Assembly (NCBI RefSeq): GCF_003576475.1
Contig: NZ_QWGR01000003.1
Location: 577,186 to 641,185, forward strand
DNA length: 64,000 nt
Direction of reading: 5' to 3'
DNA from: Maribellus luteus
GTDB taxonomy: Bacteria > Bacteroidota > Bacteroidia > Bacteroidales > Prolixibacteraceae
Below the pieces are notes generated by a model. That model was not told where the DNA came from. It made no database searches and saw only the letters and a list, made by a program, of their open reading frames with translations. This document shows positions 27,225 to 36,842 of the stretch, in pieces (the first letter of the stretch is position 1; the number at the start of each line of letters is the position of its first letter). A program made the position numbers and the translations under genes.

Positions 27225-29258
27225 TTAGCGAATCTCAGAGCCGTTTTTCACCTTTTTATCGGGCGAAACAATCGACAGTGTCCCGTCAGCATTTTCGGCA
27301 CAAAGAATCATTCCCTGCGATTCGATGCCTTTCAGACTTTTAGGTGCCAGGTTCACCAAAATAGAAACCTGTTTCCCAATCAGATCTTCCGGTTGATAGT
27401 ATTCTGCAATGCCGGAAACCACTGTGCGTTTGTCAATGCCGGTATCGATGGTAAGTTTCAGCAGCTTCTTGGTTTTGGCCACCTTCTCGCACTCGATAAC
27501 GGTCCCGGCGCGAACATCCATTTTGGCAAAATCATCAAACTCGATGTTTTCTTTGGCCGGAGCAGCTTTTGCAGTCGCCATTTCGTTGGCTTTCTTGGTA
27601 TTTTCCAGTTTTTGAAGCTGCGTTTCAATTACACTGTCTTCAATTTTTTCAAAAAGAAGTTCAGGCGTATTCACCTTGTGCCCAACCGGCAACAAAGCCG
27701 CGTCACCCAGTCTTTCCCAGTCCATTTTCTCCAGGTTCAGGAAGCCACGCAGCTTATCCATACTGAACGGCAGGAAAGGCTCCAGGCAAATCGTTAAATT
27801 GGCGGTAACCTGCAAACAAACATTCAGGATGGTTTTCACCCGCTCCGGATCGGTTTTGATCACCTTCCAGGGTTCCTCGTCGGCCAGGTATTTATTGCCC
27901 AAACGCGCGAGGTCCATCGCATTTTTCAGTGCTTCACGAATCCTGAAATTATCCAGACTCTTCTCCACATCCGCTTTTATGGTGGAGATAGAAGCCAGTG
28001 TTTCTTTGTCAAAATCCGAAAGTTCTCCGGCTGCCGGAACTACTCCTTCGTAATATTTTTGCGTAAGCACCAGCGCCCGGTTCACAAAGTTCCCCAGCAC
28101 CGCCACCAGCTCGTTGTTATTGCGTGCCTGAAAATCTTTCCAGGTAAAATCGTTGTCTTTGGTTTCCGGCGCATTGGCTGTCAACACATATTTCAGCACA
28201 TCTTCTTTCCCTGGGAACTCTTCCAGGTACTCGTGCAACCAAACCGCCCAATTTCGTGAAGTGGAGATTTTATCGTTTTCCAGGTTCAGGAATTCATTCG
28301 CCGGAACATTTTCAGGCACGTTGTAGGTTCCTTCCGCTTTCAGCATAGCCGGGAAAATAATACAGTGAAAAACAATGTTGTCTTTCCCGATAAAATGCAA
28401 CATCCGTGTTTCCGGGTCTTTCCAGTAGGTTTCCCACTCGGGTGTCAGTTCTTTGGTAGCTGAAATATAACCGATCGGAGCATCAAACCAAACGTACAAA
28501 ACTTTGCCTTCGGTACCTTCCACCGGCACAGGCACACCCCAGTCGAGGTCGCGGGTAACCGCACGTGGCTGCAAACCTCCGTCGATCCACGACTTCACCT
28601 GGCCGTAAACGTTCGGCTTCCATTCTTTGTGACCTTCCAGAATCCATTCGCGCAACCACGGTTCGTACTGATCGAGCGGCAAATACCAGTGTTTGGTTTC
28701 CTTTAAAACCGGCTGGTTTCCGCTAAGTGTCGATGTCGGATTGATCAGTTCAGTCGGGCTAAGCGATGTTCCGCAGCTTTCACACTGGTCGCCATAGGCT
28801 TTTTCAAAACCACATTTCGGACAGGTACCAATAATGTAACGGTCGGCCAGGAATTGCTTGTTTTCCTCATCGAAATATTGTTCCGATGTTTTTTCAATTA
28901 ACTTACCCGTTTCGTAAAGCTTTCTGAAAAATTCAGAAGCCGTTTCGTGATGAATCTCCGAACTCGTACGCGAATACACATCAAACGAAATTCCCAGTTT
29001 CTGAAAAGACTCCTTGATAATTTCGTGGTAGCGGTCTACAATATCCTGCGGCGTAACACCCTCATTTTTAGCCTTGATCGTAATCGGCACTCCGTGTTCG
29101 TCGGAACCGCCAATCATAATCACGTCTTCCTTTTTTAAGCGAAGGTAACGGGCATAAATATCAGCCGGAACATAAACTCCGGCCAGGTGACCGATGTGAA
29201 TCGGGCCATTGGCATAAGGTAGCGCGGTGGTTATCAGCGTACGTTTGAACTTACTCAT
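27225..29258 (-). CDS. metG: Methionyl-tRNA synthetase
   Basis: 677 aa, full length. The class I HIGH motif is HIGHLAG near residue 21. The KMSKS loop reads KISTS ([11 protein letters not shown]), a known variant in this type. A zinc knuckle has [17 protein letters not shown]. The C-terminus has an EMAP/Arc1p-like tRNA-binding domain ([18 protein letters not shown]) after a lysine- and alanine-rich linker. It charges tRNA-Met in the cytoplasm. A strong promoter lies at 29302-29333. Confidence 0.97.
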   Translation of the reverse strand: MSKFKRTLITTALPYANGPIHIGHLAGVYVPADIYARYLRLKKEDVIMIGGSDEHGVPITIKAKNEGVTPQDIVDRYHEIIKESFQKLGISFDVYSRTSSEIHHETASEFFRKLYETGKLIEKTSEQYFDEENKQFLADRYIIGTCPKCGFEKAYGDQCESCGTSLSPTELINPTSTLSGNQPVLKETKHWYLPLDQYEPWLREWILEGHKEWKPNVYGQVKSWIDGGLQPRAVTRDLDWGVPVPVEGTEGKVLYVWFDAPIGYISATKELTPEWETYWKDPETRMLHFIGKDNIVFHCIIFPAMLKAEGTYNVPENVPANEFLNLENDKISTSRNWAVWLHEYLEEFPGKEDVLKYVLTANAPETKDNDFTWKDFQARNNNELVAVLGNFVNRALVLTQKYYEGVVPAAGELSDFDKETLASISTIKADVEKSLDNFRIREALKNAMDLARLGNKYLADEEPWKVIKTDPERVKTILNVCLQVTANLTICLEPFLPFSMDKLRGFLNLEKMDWERLGDAALLPVGHKVNTPELLFEKIEDSVIETQLQKLENTKKANEMATAKAAPAKENIEFDDFAKMDVRAGTVIECEKVAKTKKLLKLTIDTGIDKRTVVSGIAEYYQPEDLIGKQVSILVNLAPKSLKGIESQGMILCAENADGTLSIVSPDKKVKNGSEIR

Positions 29259-29301
29259 TCTGAATTATTTTGAAGATTCTTTGATTTCTTTTTCAGGGGG
29301 G

Positions 29302-29333
29302 CAAAGATAGTTGTTTTTCAGAACGTCAACAAA
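29302..29333 (-). promoter_or_regulatory. Promoter of metG
   Basis: Minus strand: TTTG (29330-29333), exactly 20 nt, then TATCTTTG (29302-29309) followed by C. This is a full match to the Bacteroidota consensus in both boxes and spacing. Confidence 0.72.
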
Positions 29334-29343
29334 GACATTTTTT

Positions 29344-30945
29344 TCAGAATTGATCGTGCAGATTTGTTTCGCTTTGCCCGGTTAATTCATCCCCGTAAAA
29401 GAAAAATTCTTCGGTTGCTTCTTCAAAAATATAACCGCTGTCTCCGTCCGGTCCGCTGTAGCCCCGCGCACCGTCAAGGCCTCTCCTTCCTGAAAATCCG
29501 TTGGGGTTACCATTACCGCCACGGCCTCCCTGTCCACCTGAACCGGCCAAACCTCCCGATCCTCCGTAACCGCCTGTTGTTTGCGCCATAATATTATTGC
29601 GGTAAAAGCGCGCGTCATCGGTAAAATAGAGGTAAATATTTCCGCCAAAACCACCCGGTGCACCAAAGCCGCCGCTTCCTCCGAAACCGCCGTCACCGCC
29701 GTCCTCTCCGGGCCCCTGACGCCGCTCCTGCACCTGGTATTCTTCTTCCACATCGCGGTAAACCGTTATTTCCTCAAAAACCTGTTCACTTACCGTTTCC
29801 GCTTTTCCTTCGCTGTTGATAATCTTTTTCTCCACGGTTTTTGTGACGGTTTCCTTAAACGGCTTACGAACAATTCTTTTCTTCGTTACTGTTTCGTACC
29901 ACACACGGCCATCGGCTCCATTTCCTCCGCTGCCGCCGTTGCCGCCATTTCCACCACCACCGCCGTTGCCGCCAGCCGATTCAACAAAAAAGCTTCCACC
30001 ATCAGGATTGATTAAGTATTTGTACTCTTCTCCGCTGTTAAAATTCTGCGCATATACATACAACATATTGCACAACAAAGTGGAATCAAAATACATATCC
30101 GTCCAAACACCAATGTCAGGCCCGTCCCGACCGGGTTCTCCGTCCTGTCCGTGCCCGCCGTGCTCACCGTTGTATCCGGGACTTCCGCTGGTTCCGCTAA
30201 AACCACTAAATCCGCTTGTTCCTGACATGCCGCGGAGACCAAGTCGATACGCATGCCGGTAATCCAAGGCCAGTGAAAATTCTCCATACAATTCGGGGTT
30301 TTGCTCCGCCCAAACCAGTAAGCCTACCCGATGATCAATCACCTTTTCAAAATCCGGTTCAATTTTAAACTTCCCTCTTGAAAAGGAGATTCCATCAAAA
30401 TCCAGGTACGACGAGAAACGCTCAAAATTAGAACGGTTAACCTTTGTTTTTCTGACGACTCCGTTATTGTAAGTTGAGATTATTTCGCCTGAAAAAGAAC
30501 ATCCGGGTGCCTTGTCAAATGCTGATACAGGAGAAAAATCAACCGCTACCTCATAATTTAAGGGCACCAAAAGTTCTTTTGCCAGTTGAGGTTTTTTATG
30601 AGGCCATACTTTTAAGCGAACGTATTTTCCTTTGGCCGGAGCCAGCTCAGCATTCACTTTTACCTTCCCAAACGAACGACTCTCGCCTCCCACTACTTCC
30701 ACCTCGTATTTCCAGCCAAAAAGCAATCCCCCGTCGTTGTCCCAGGCTTTTATTTTATCGCCTTTTTTCCCATAGGCAACCACGCCAACCGAAAACGTTT
30801 CCCCGGGAAGTACCAGTTGATTTTTATCAAAAATAATTTGAATCGAATCGATCTTTCTTGCAAAAATTCCGGCTTCTGACCGTTCAATGGTTATCAATGT
30901 CAACAGCATTAACAACCCTGCAATGCGTAAGTAATTGTTTTTCAT
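29344..30945 (-). CDS. Exported protein with collagen-like and glycine-rich repeats
   Basis: 533 aa from the ATG at 30945, which begins a signal peptide (residues 1-25); an ATG 21 bp further out is less likely. Residues about 30-235 are beta-rich. Then comes a collagen-like Gly-x-y tract (GMSGTSGFSGFSGTSGSPGY, continuing to GPDIG). After a spacer come two glycine-rich blocks (GGNGGGGGNGGNGGSGGNG and a longer one) separated by a charged segment with KRIVRKPFKETVTKTVEKK. Fibrous, surface-exposed structure is inferred. No anchor or secretion-sorting tail is obvious. The gene diverges from the HAD phosphatase gene. Confidence 0.72.
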   Translation of the reverse strand: MKNNYLRIAGLLMLLTLITIERSEAGIFARKIDSIQIIFDKNQLVLPGETFSVGVVAYGKKGDKIKAWDNDGGLLFGWKYEVEVVGGESRSFGKVKVNAELAPAKGKYVRLKVWPHKKPQLAKELLVPLNYEVAVDFSPVSAFDKAPGCSFSGEIISTYNNGVVRKTKVNRSNFERFSSYLDFDGISFSRGKFKIEPDFEKVIDHRVGLLVWAEQNPELYGEFSLALDYRHAYRLGLRGMSGTSGFSGFSGTSGSPGYNGEHGGHGQDGEPGRDGPDIGVWTDMYFDSTLLCNMLYVYAQNFNSGEEYKYLINPDGGSFFVESAGGNGGGGGNGGNGGSGGNGADGRVWYETVTKKRIVRKPFKETVTKTVEKKIINSEGKAETVSEQVFEEITVYRDVEEEYQVQERRQGPGEDGGDGGFGGSGGFGAPGGFGGNIYLYFTDDARFYRNNIMAQTTGGYGGSGGLAGSGGQGGRGGNGNPNGFSGRRGLDGARGYSGPDGDSGYIFEEATEEFFFYGDELTGQSETNLHDQF

Positions 30946-31001
30946 GGCTAGTCGTTTTTTTGTCAAACGGTCTTAACATAAATTCAAAAACTGTTCCGCA
31001 A

Positions 31002-31032
31002 TTGGTATTTCTTCAGCGATCGCTTACCTTCG
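31002..31032 (+). promoter_or_regulatory. Candidate promoter of the HAD phosphatase gene
   Basis: TTGG (31002-31005), 19 nt, then TACCTTCG (31025-31032), one mismatch from TAnnTTTG. The start codon at 31046 would leave a leader of under 10 nt. Confidence 0.4.
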
Positions 31033-31045
31033 CGTTTTTTTAACA

Positions 31046-31699
31046 ATGGCACAATTCACGCATATTATTTTTGACCTCGACGGCACTTTAACCGACAATA
31101 CCCAGGGGATTATTAACTCGTTGAAATATGCTTTCGACCGTATGCAAATCGACGATTACCCGGAAGATAAGTTAAATGATTTCATAGGGCCTCCCCTGCA
31201 ATGGGGTTTCAGCCAGCTGTTTGGGCTGAGCGAACGCAATACCCGGCTGGCTGTGGAATTTTTCAGGGAATACTACAGCGAAAACGGCTGGCACCAGAAT
31301 GTTCCTTACGACGGAATTCCGGAAATGATGGCCGAACTCGATCGCCTGGGCAAGCGCATGTACATTGCCACTTCCAAATTCGAAAAGTTTGCCGTTCGGA
31401 TTATGGAGCATTTTGAAATGGACAAGTACATACTTCAGGTAAAAGGTGCCGATTACAAAGGAGAGAAGGCCAACAAAACACAGATTATTACAGATCTTTT
31501 GCAAATGCAGCAACTGGCTCCGTCTGAAGAGATTGTTATGGTGGGTGACACTTTGTTCGATATGGAGGGTGGAAAACAAAACGGTTTATCAACCATTGCG
31601 GTTGCCTACGGTTTTGGAAAGGAGCACGAACTAAAAGCAGCACAACCCGATTTTTACGCCGAAGACGTGGAAGAACTTTATGAGCTACTGATCCGTTAA
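31046..31699 (+). CDS. HAD-superfamily phosphatase, phosphoglycolate-phosphatase-like
   Basis: 217 aa. HAD motif I FDLDGTLTD gives nucleophile Asp10 and acid/base Asp12; motif II is IATSKFEKF; the motif III lysine is in the KGEKANKTQI region; motif IV is MVGDTLFDMEGG. The helical cap (residues 17-85) is that of the Gph/PGP subfamily. It probably removes phosphate from a small metabolite such as 2-phosphoglycolate or a nucleotide; the substrate cannot be read from the sequence. It is followed after 48 bp by a lipoprotein gene. Confidence 0.87.
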   Translation: MAQFTHIIFDLDGTLTDNTQGIINSLKYAFDRMQIDDYPEDKLNDFIGPPLQWGFSQLFGLSERNTRLAVEFFREYYSENGWHQNVPYDGIPEMMAELDRLGKRMYIATSKFEKFAVRIMEHFEMDKYILQVKGADYKGEKANKTQIITDLLQMQQLAPSEEIVMVGDTLFDMEGGKQNGLSTIAVAYGFGKEHELKAAQPDFYAEDVEELYELLIR

Positions 31700-31747
31700 T
31701 AAAAACTGTATTGATTACGATTCAACAATCTTAAAAAAGCATCTGAA

Positions 31748-32965
31748 ATGTTGAAAAAACTGATTCTTTTCTCACTGATTATTGTCTTTTTTTCCTCGTG
31801 TGAAAATCAGGCAAAGAAAGACGACCACACCCTGAAAACATTGAATGAATACCTTCAGGCTTCGCCGGATAAGATTTTGGAACTGCAAAGCGAAATTTCT
31901 GCGCAAGCTGCCAAACAAGCTGAACAGGAAATTCACTCGTTTATTGAGAACAAGCTAAAAACAGTCTACCGGGCCGAATGGGACAGTATGAAACTGGTTT
32001 ACAACGACAAAGAACTACGATTTAAATACCGGAAGTTTGGTGAAAAACCGCCACAGGGCTGGAGTTTGTATATTTCGATGCACGGCGGAGGAAATACCGC
32101 TCCTGAAATGAACGACCAGCAATGGCAAAACCAGATCAACCTGTATCGCCCCAAAGAAGGAATTTACCTGGCACCGCGGGCGCCCACCAACACCTGGAAT
32201 CTTTGGCACGAGCCCCACATCGATGTACTTTTTTCGCAGCTCATCGAATTGGCCGATGCTTTTGAAGACATCAATACCAACCGTGTTTATCTGACCGGGT
32301 ATTCTGCCGGTGGAGACGGAACTTACCAACTGGCGCCGCGAATGGCCGATCAGCTGGCAGCGGCAGCCATGATGGCCGGACATCCGAATGATGCTTCGCC
32401 GCTTGGCCTGCGAAACCTCCCTTTTGCCCTCCACATGGGAGCTGAAGACGGAGCCTACAAGCGAAACAAGATTGCCGCAGAATGGAAAATCAAACTGGAT
32501 TCCCTGCAAAAACAGGACCCCGAAGGCTACATTCACGATGTGCAGATTCACGAAGGCAAAGGCCACTGGATGGATCGAAAAGATACGGTTGCCATCGACT
32601 GGATGGCACAGTTTACCCGCAATCCGTTCCCGCAAAAAGTGGTTTGGAAACAAAGCAGCGTAACACACGATCGGTTTTACTGGCTGGCAGTTCCGGCCGG
32701 AAGTGCACAAAAAGATGCCGAAGTAGTAGCAACAGTAAACGGCCAAACCATTACCATTGAAAAAGTCCAGTTGGTGGATACTTTATTGATCCGCTTAAAC
32801 GACAAGATGATAAACCTCGATCAAAAAGTAAAGGTATTTTATAACGGTCAGCTTTTGTATGATGCAGCTCCTGTCCGCAATGTGGCAACCATCTGGAAAT
32901 CGCTCTCCGAAAGGAACGATCCGGAACAGGTATTTTCTGCACAAATTGAGGTACATTTGAAGTAA
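31748..32965 (+). CDS. Lipoprotein alpha/beta-hydrolase (PHB-depolymerase/feruloyl-esterase-like)
   Basis: 405 aa. A lipoprotein signal ends at IVFFSSC. The catalytic core has the nucleophile elbow GYSAGGDG with Ser186, the preceding oxyanion segment YISMHGGGNTAP, and a late histidine in EGKGHWMD, a plausible Ser/His pair of an esterase. A beta-rich domain follows (residues about 300-405). It is probably a periplasmic or surface esterase acting on polymers or esterified glycans; the substrate is unknown. It is followed by the LD-carboxypeptidase gene after 10 bp. Confidence 0.75.
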   Translation: MLKKLILFSLIIVFFSSCENQAKKDDHTLKTLNEYLQASPDKILELQSEISAQAAKQAEQEIHSFIENKLKTVYRAEWDSMKLVYNDKELRFKYRKFGEKPPQGWSLYISMHGGGNTAPEMNDQQWQNQINLYRPKEGIYLAPRAPTNTWNLWHEPHIDVLFSQLIELADAFEDINTNRVYLTGYSAGGDGTYQLAPRMADQLAAAAMMAGHPNDASPLGLRNLPFALHMGAEDGAYKRNKIAAEWKIKLDSLQKQDPEGYIHDVQIHEGKGHWMDRKDTVAIDWMAQFTRNPFPQKVVWKQSSVTHDRFYWLAVPAGSAQKDAEVVATVNGQTITIEKVQLVDTLLIRLNDKMINLDQKVKVFYNGQLLYDAAPVRNVATIWKSLSERNDPEQVFSAQIEVHLK

Positions 32966-32975
32966 ACTTCTTTCT

Positions 32976-33884
32976 ATGATTCAGCCATCACCCATCCAAC
33001 CGGGATCCAAGATCCGCATTGTTTCTCCTGCCGGAAAGATCAGCGATCAGTATGTATTACCAGCTGCAGAGTGGTTGCAGGACCAAGGCTACCAGGTAGA
33101 ACTGGGGCGACATGTTTTTTCGAGCTACTATCAGTTTGCCGGCACCGATGCACAGCGTTACCAGGACTTACAGGAAGCCATGAGCGACCCCGATTGCGAT
33201 GTGATTCTTTGCTCGCGCGGAGGTTACGGAACCGTTCGAATTATTGACAGACTTGATTTTACCGGTTTTCTGGAATCCCCCAAATGGCTGGTTGGCTTTA
33301 GCGATATAACGATTCTTCACTCCTGCCTGAACAATTACGGAGTTCCCACCATTCATGGCGTTATGCCGCGGTATTTTATGGACGAATCGGGGCAGCCCGG
33401 TGAAAACCTGCAAAGCCTGATGCAGTTGATCACCGGAAACGGTGCTCACTATTCGATCCCGTCGCAGGAAGCCAACCGGAAAGCTAAGATAAAAGCTGAA
33501 TTGGTGGGCGGTAACCTCTCGATCATCAGCAGTTTGCAGGGAACCTCCTACGACCTGGACACCGACGGTAAAATACTTTTCCTGGAAGACATTGATGAAT
33601 TTCTGTACCATACCGACCGGATGATCCACCAATTAAAATTAAGCGGAAAACTGGATAAACTGGCCGGACTTATTTTAGGCGATTTTACCGACATGAAAGA
33701 CAACGAATCGCCTTTTGGAAAAACCGTGCAGGAAATTATCTGCGATGCGGTGGAAGATTTTTCCTATCCCGTTTGCTTTGGATTTCCTGCGGGACACGAC
33801 AAACGCAACCTGGCACTGATGTTTGGCAAAGAATGGGAACTGAATGTAGGAGATGAAACGACAACACTAAATCATTCAATATAA
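32976..33884 (+). CDS. ldcA: LD-carboxypeptidase, peptidase family S66
   Basis: 302 aa, normal length. The S66 triad is visible: Ser109 in VGFSDIT, Glu204 in LFLEDID and His274 in FPAGHDKRN; the RGGYG motif at 81-85 is also typical. It removes the terminal D-alanine from muropeptide tetrapeptides, needed for peptidoglycan recycling, in the cytoplasm (no signal peptide). It is closely linked to the upstream lipoprotein hydrolase gene. The symbol follows family usage. Confidence 0.9.
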   Translation: MIQPSPIQPGSKIRIVSPAGKISDQYVLPAAEWLQDQGYQVELGRHVFSSYYQFAGTDAQRYQDLQEAMSDPDCDVILCSRGGYGTVRIIDRLDFTGFLESPKWLVGFSDITILHSCLNNYGVPTIHGVMPRYFMDESGQPGENLQSLMQLITGNGAHYSIPSQEANRKAKIKAELVGGNLSIISSLQGTSYDLDTDGKILFLEDIDEFLYHTDRMIHQLKLSGKLDKLAGLILGDFTDMKDNESPFGKTVQEIICDAVEDFSYPVCFGFPAGHDKRNLALMFGKEWELNVGDETTTLNHSI

Positions 33885-33913
33885 TGCGATTACAAATCGC
33901 ATATCCCTATTTA

Positions 33914-33921
33914 TAACTTTG
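33914..33921 (+). promoter_or_regulatory. Candidate -7 box upstream of the YraN gene
   Basis: TAACTTTG matches TAnnTTTG fully and lies 25 bp from the ATG at 33947. No TTTG is at the right distance upstream. A small hairpin (TGCGATT/AATCGCA near 33892-33908) without a T run precedes it. Confidence 0.35.
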
Positions 33922-33946
33922 AACACTGAACTCTAAACTTCAACAC

Positions 33947-34309
33947 ATGGTTAGCACCCGCGAATTAGGAGAAATTGCCGAAGGACTGGCAGTAGAGCAC
34001 CTCGAAAAACTGGGCTGCCAAATACTGGATCGCAACTGGTACCACGGGCACCTCGAACTCGATATTATTGCCCGCGATGCCGATGAGCTCGTAATTGTAG
34101 AAGTAAAAGCCCGCTCGGGCCTACGTTACGAACACCCTTCGGAAGCCGTTACCAATACCAAAATAAAACGGATTGTTGAAGCTGCCGATGCCTACATTAT
34201 TCAAAATGACATTGAGTTGGATACCCGTTTTGATGTTATCACCGTAATTTTTGTTGACCAAAAATTTGAGCTGGAACATTTCAAAGATGCTTTTTATCCT
34301 ACCATGTAA
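33947..34309 (+). CDS. YraN/UPF0102-family putative nuclease
   Basis: 120 aa. The Holliday-junction-resolvase-like fold is indicated by GEIAEGLAVEHLEKLGCQIL, the catalytic-like LDIIARDADELVIVEVKAR (D, E and K of a PD-(D/E)xK core) and the C-terminal HFKDAFYP. Family members are small cytoplasmic proteins often annotated as endonuclease-related; the cellular role is not settled. It heads a same-direction run with MmcQ/YjbR, C1 peptidase and S4 genes. Confidence 0.88.
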   Translation: MVSTRELGEIAEGLAVEHLEKLGCQILDRNWYHGHLELDIIARDADELVIVEVKARSGLRYEHPSEAVTNTKIKRIVEAADAYIIQNDIELDTRFDVITVIFVDQKFELEHFKDAFYPTM

Positions 34310-34397
34310 ACAAATTGACAATCTGCCGCTTCACCCGTCTTCGATCATTTTTAAGTTTTACTTATTCTGCTAAATTTAGGCTTTCAAAACATTTGGT

Positions 34398-34748
34398 ATG
34401 AACATCGAAGAAGTCAGGGAATATTGCATTGCCAAAAAAGCGGTCACCGAAAGTTTTCCGTTCAACGAAACCACGCTGGTTTTCAAAGTCATGAACAAAA
34501 TCTTTTGCCTGCTCAGCCTTGACGACATTCGGATCAGCCTTCGGAACGATGCCGAAAAAAACATCGAACTCCGCGCACATTACCCGGCCATTATTCCGGG
34601 CTATCATCTAAACAAACAACTTTGGAACACCATCGAGATGAACGGAACCGTACCAACAAAATTATTGTGCGAACTGATCGATGAGTCCTACGAAATCATA
34701 TTAAAAAGCTTACCCAAAAAAGTACAGGAAGAATATAAAAACTCATAA
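34398..34748 (+). CDS. MmcQ/YjbR-family protein
   Basis: 116 aa. The family pattern is clear: MNIEEVREYCIAKKAVTESF, PFNETTLVFKVMNKIF, the HYPAIIPGYHLNKQLWNTIE block and the C-terminal IDESYEIILKSLPK. The fold resembles the double-stranded DNA-binding domain of T4 MotA, and a DNA-binding role is proposed for the family but not firmly shown. The C1 peptidase gene starts 2 bp after its stop, so the two are co-transcribed. Confidence 0.9.
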   Translation: MNIEEVREYCIAKKAVTESFPFNETTLVFKVMNKIFCLLSLDDIRISLRNDAEKNIELRAHYPAIIPGYHLNKQLWNTIEMNGTVPTKLLCELIDESYEIILKSLPKKVQEEYKNS

Positions 34749-34750
34749 GC

Positions 34751-35836
34751 ATGTCAAAAATACTATCTCTTTTTATCGCACTATTATTTATCTGCCCTTC
34801 CGTTTTAAAAGCCCAGGAAGAGCAAGAAAGCTTCACGATTGTGAAAGAAGTAAAGCACACTCCCGTTATAAACCAGGGCAGCACAGGAACATGCTGGAGT
34901 TTTGCCACCACCAGTTTACTGGAGTCAGAAATTATGCGGAAAGGGTTCCCCGAAACGGATCTTTCGGAGATGTTTTTTGTGTACCACACCTACCAAAACA
35001 AAGCAAAAAATTACCTGTTTTTTCACGGAAATAACAATTTCAGCCAGGGCGGACAGGCGCACGACGTGATGAATATACTGCGGGAATATGGCATGGCCAC
35101 ATTTGATGCTTTCCCCGGCGAAATGCAGGATGGCCGATACAAACACCGCGACCTGGTAGCCCAGCTCGAATCGGAAGTAAAGGCGCTCAACAAAAAGAAA
35201 AGCGACGAATTTGACGCTTCGAACCTAAAAACACTGGAGCCCATCCTCAAAAAAGGAATGGGAAAACTGCCGGAGAAGATCAAAACTGACGATGGTAAAC
35301 TGAGTGCAGCAGATCTTCGTGATCATTTTAAACTGAATCCGGAAGATTACGTTGAACTGACATCGTACACTCACCACCCTTTTTATCAGCCGTTTGCACT
35401 GGAAGTCCCCGACAACTGGTCGCACGATCTGTACTACAATTTGCCCATCGACGAACTGATGGAAGTGATGGACCATGCGCTGAACAATGGTTACAGTGTT
35501 TGCTGGGACGGCGATACCAGTGAAAAAACCTTTCAGCACAAAAATGGAAAAGCCGATCTTCCGGAAAAACAAATCGGGAAAGTGGACCAGCAACTTCGCC
35601 AGGAAACCTTTTACGACCGCTCGACCACCGATGATCATTTAATGCACCTGGTGGGTATTTCGAAAGATTCCAACGACAGAAAATGTTATTACACCAAAAA
35701 CTCGTGGGGCCCCGACAGCAATGAATACGGCGGGTATTTACACATGACAGAAGACTATGTACGATTAAAAACCGTGGCCATTCTGCTTCACAAAGATGCC
35801 ATTCCGGCAGCCATCAAAAACAAACTCGGACTCTGA
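34751..35836 (+). CDS. Exported C1-family cysteine peptidase (bleomycin-hydrolase-like)
   Basis: 361 aa with a signal peptide (about residues 1-21). The papain-type active site is present: NQGSTGTCWSFATTSLLESE with Cys48, a late histidine in DDHLMHLVGI, and asparagine in TKNSWGPDSNEYGGY. Arrangement and insertions (residues 120-230) resemble peptidase C/bleomycin hydrolase rather than a simple papain. Unlike cytosolic bleomycin hydrolase it is exported, so it probably trims peptides in the periplasm. An S4 RNA-binding gene follows after 2 bp. Confidence 0.9.
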   Translation: MSKILSLFIALLFICPSVLKAQEEQESFTIVKEVKHTPVINQGSTGTCWSFATTSLLESEIMRKGFPETDLSEMFFVYHTYQNKAKNYLFFHGNNNFSQGGQAHDVMNILREYGMATFDAFPGEMQDGRYKHRDLVAQLESEVKALNKKKSDEFDASNLKTLEPILKKGMGKLPEKIKTDDGKLSAADLRDHFKLNPEDYVELTSYTHHPFYQPFALEVPDNWSHDLYYNLPIDELMEVMDHALNNGYSVCWDGDTSEKTFQHKNGKADLPEKQIGKVDQQLRQETFYDRSTTDDHLMHLVGISKDSNDRKCYYTKNSWGPDSNEYGGYLHMTEDYVRLKTVAILLHKDAIPAAIKNKLGL

Positions 35837-35838
35837 TT

Positions 35839-36045
35839 ATGCGCGAATTTAAACTCACAGAAGACTACATTGAGCTGGTGAAGCTGTTGAAGTTGCTCAG
35901 GATTGCTCAAACCGGCGGCCATGCCAAAATAATCGTCGAAGAAGGCGAGGTTATCCGTAACGGCGAACCCGAATACCGGAAACGCGCGAAGTTGGTAAAA
36001 GGCGATGTTATTGAGGTGGCAGGCGAAACTATTAAAGTGATCTGA
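35839..36045 (+). CDS. S4-like RNA-binding protein (YbcJ type)
   Basis: 68 aa. The S4 fold shows in EDYIELVKLLKLLRIAQTGG (RNA-binding helices), VEEGEVIRNGEPEYRKRAKL and KGDVIEVAGETIKV. It is a stand-alone, minimal S4 domain as in YbcJ. Its RNA target is not known. It ends 8 bp from a converging gene on the other strand. Confidence 0.88.
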   Translation: MREFKLTEDYIELVKLLKLLRIAQTGGHAKIIVEEGEVIRNGEPEYRKRAKLVKGDVIEVAGETIKVI

Positions 36046-36053
36046 GCCCTTTT

Positions 36054-36455
36054 TCAGGAAGCCTCGGCAACCAGCATCAGTGCTTCCTGGCGTAAAATGC
36101 CGGGTAACTCCAACTGGCGGCGTTCGATGCTTATCAGCCACATTTTAATTTCATCGTTTTTAAGGGTGTACAGAACATCGCGGAATTCGTCAATCTGCGC
36201 ATCGCTGTAAGCATTGGCGGCAATGCCCTGGAAACGGTCCAGCTCCTCATCTTCGAAATACACAATCTTTTCCGGGTTTTGCAGCATTTCTTCCACTTCG
36301 CAAACCTCGTGGGCTCCGCAACAATCGGTCGGGATGTTTACGCTTTCTTCCTCCGGAGCCTCTTCTTTGTTTTTTCCTGAAAACTTATTGCTGAGCCAGG
36401 TAACAAGGGCAACCAAAACCCCCAGTGCCAGTAGAATTCCGAGTATAATTTTCAT
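36054..36455 (-). CDS. Membrane-anchored conserved hypothetical protein
   Basis: 133 aa. One N-terminal membrane span (ILGILLALGVLVALVTWL) followed by an acidic, probably cytoplasmic or periplasmic domain. A cysteine/histidine cluster CCGAHEVC at about residues 45-52 could bind metal. The rest is helical and charged. I do not recognise the family. It converges with the S4 gene and is preceded by a 600-bp repeat-bearing gap. Confidence 0.6.
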   Translation of the reverse strand: MKIILGILLALGVLVALVTWLSNKFSGKNKEEAPEEESVNIPTDCCGAHEVCEVEEMLQNPEKIVYFEDEELDRFQGIAANAYSDAQIDEFRDVLYTLKNDEIKMWLISIERRQLELPGILRQEALMLVAEAS

Positions 36456-36680
36456 GACAATCCTTCAAATTTTTGTACTTGAACAACAATTCAAAAACAG
36501 ATTTGATTAAAGTCTTTGATTTTTGAGACCACAAATGTAATTGAATTTTTATGGACAAATACTACGGGAGGCTATTTCGCTGATAAATCACTTTTACTTT
36601 TATTCTTGTTTTTGTAGTTTGTACCTGCCTGAGAATGTCGAGAAATAATCATTCTCATGGTGTTTTTATAAAACGAACTT

Positions 36681-36842
36681 AGGGGCTTTGCCCCAAACCC
36701 CACATCATTTTTTGGCTTGAACCAAAAAACGAAGCAAAAAAGTTCAAGGCTGCGCCCGCTTCGCACGAAAAATTGGCGTTCGAACGGCTAAATCGTCCAA
36801 ACTCGCTCGTCCCTCGCTCAAACAAGAACGATTTTTAACGCC
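36681..36842. repeat. Structured intergenic repeat with nested inverted arms
   Basis: Contains GGGGC-TTT-GCCCC (36682-36694), a perfect 8-bp stem TTTTTTGG/CCAAAAAA (36708-36715 and 36722-36729), and a long-range pair of nested arms: GGCGTT (36775-36780) with AACGCC (36837-36842) enclosing AAATCGT (36790-36796) with ACGATTT (36828-36834). The AAAAAACGAAGCAAAAAAG stretch resembles dispersed repeats I associate with Bacteroidota genomes; the copy number here cannot be seen from one window. Confidence 0.5.

Noticed and set aside
29581..30015. 144-codon plus-strand frame opposite the collagen-like gene
   Set aside because: Antisense reading of glycine-rich repeats giving proline- and threonine-rich low complexity; not a gene.
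36572..36766. 64-codon minus-strand frame in the structured repeat
   Set aside because: Falls inside a noncoding inverted-repeat region with no coding features.
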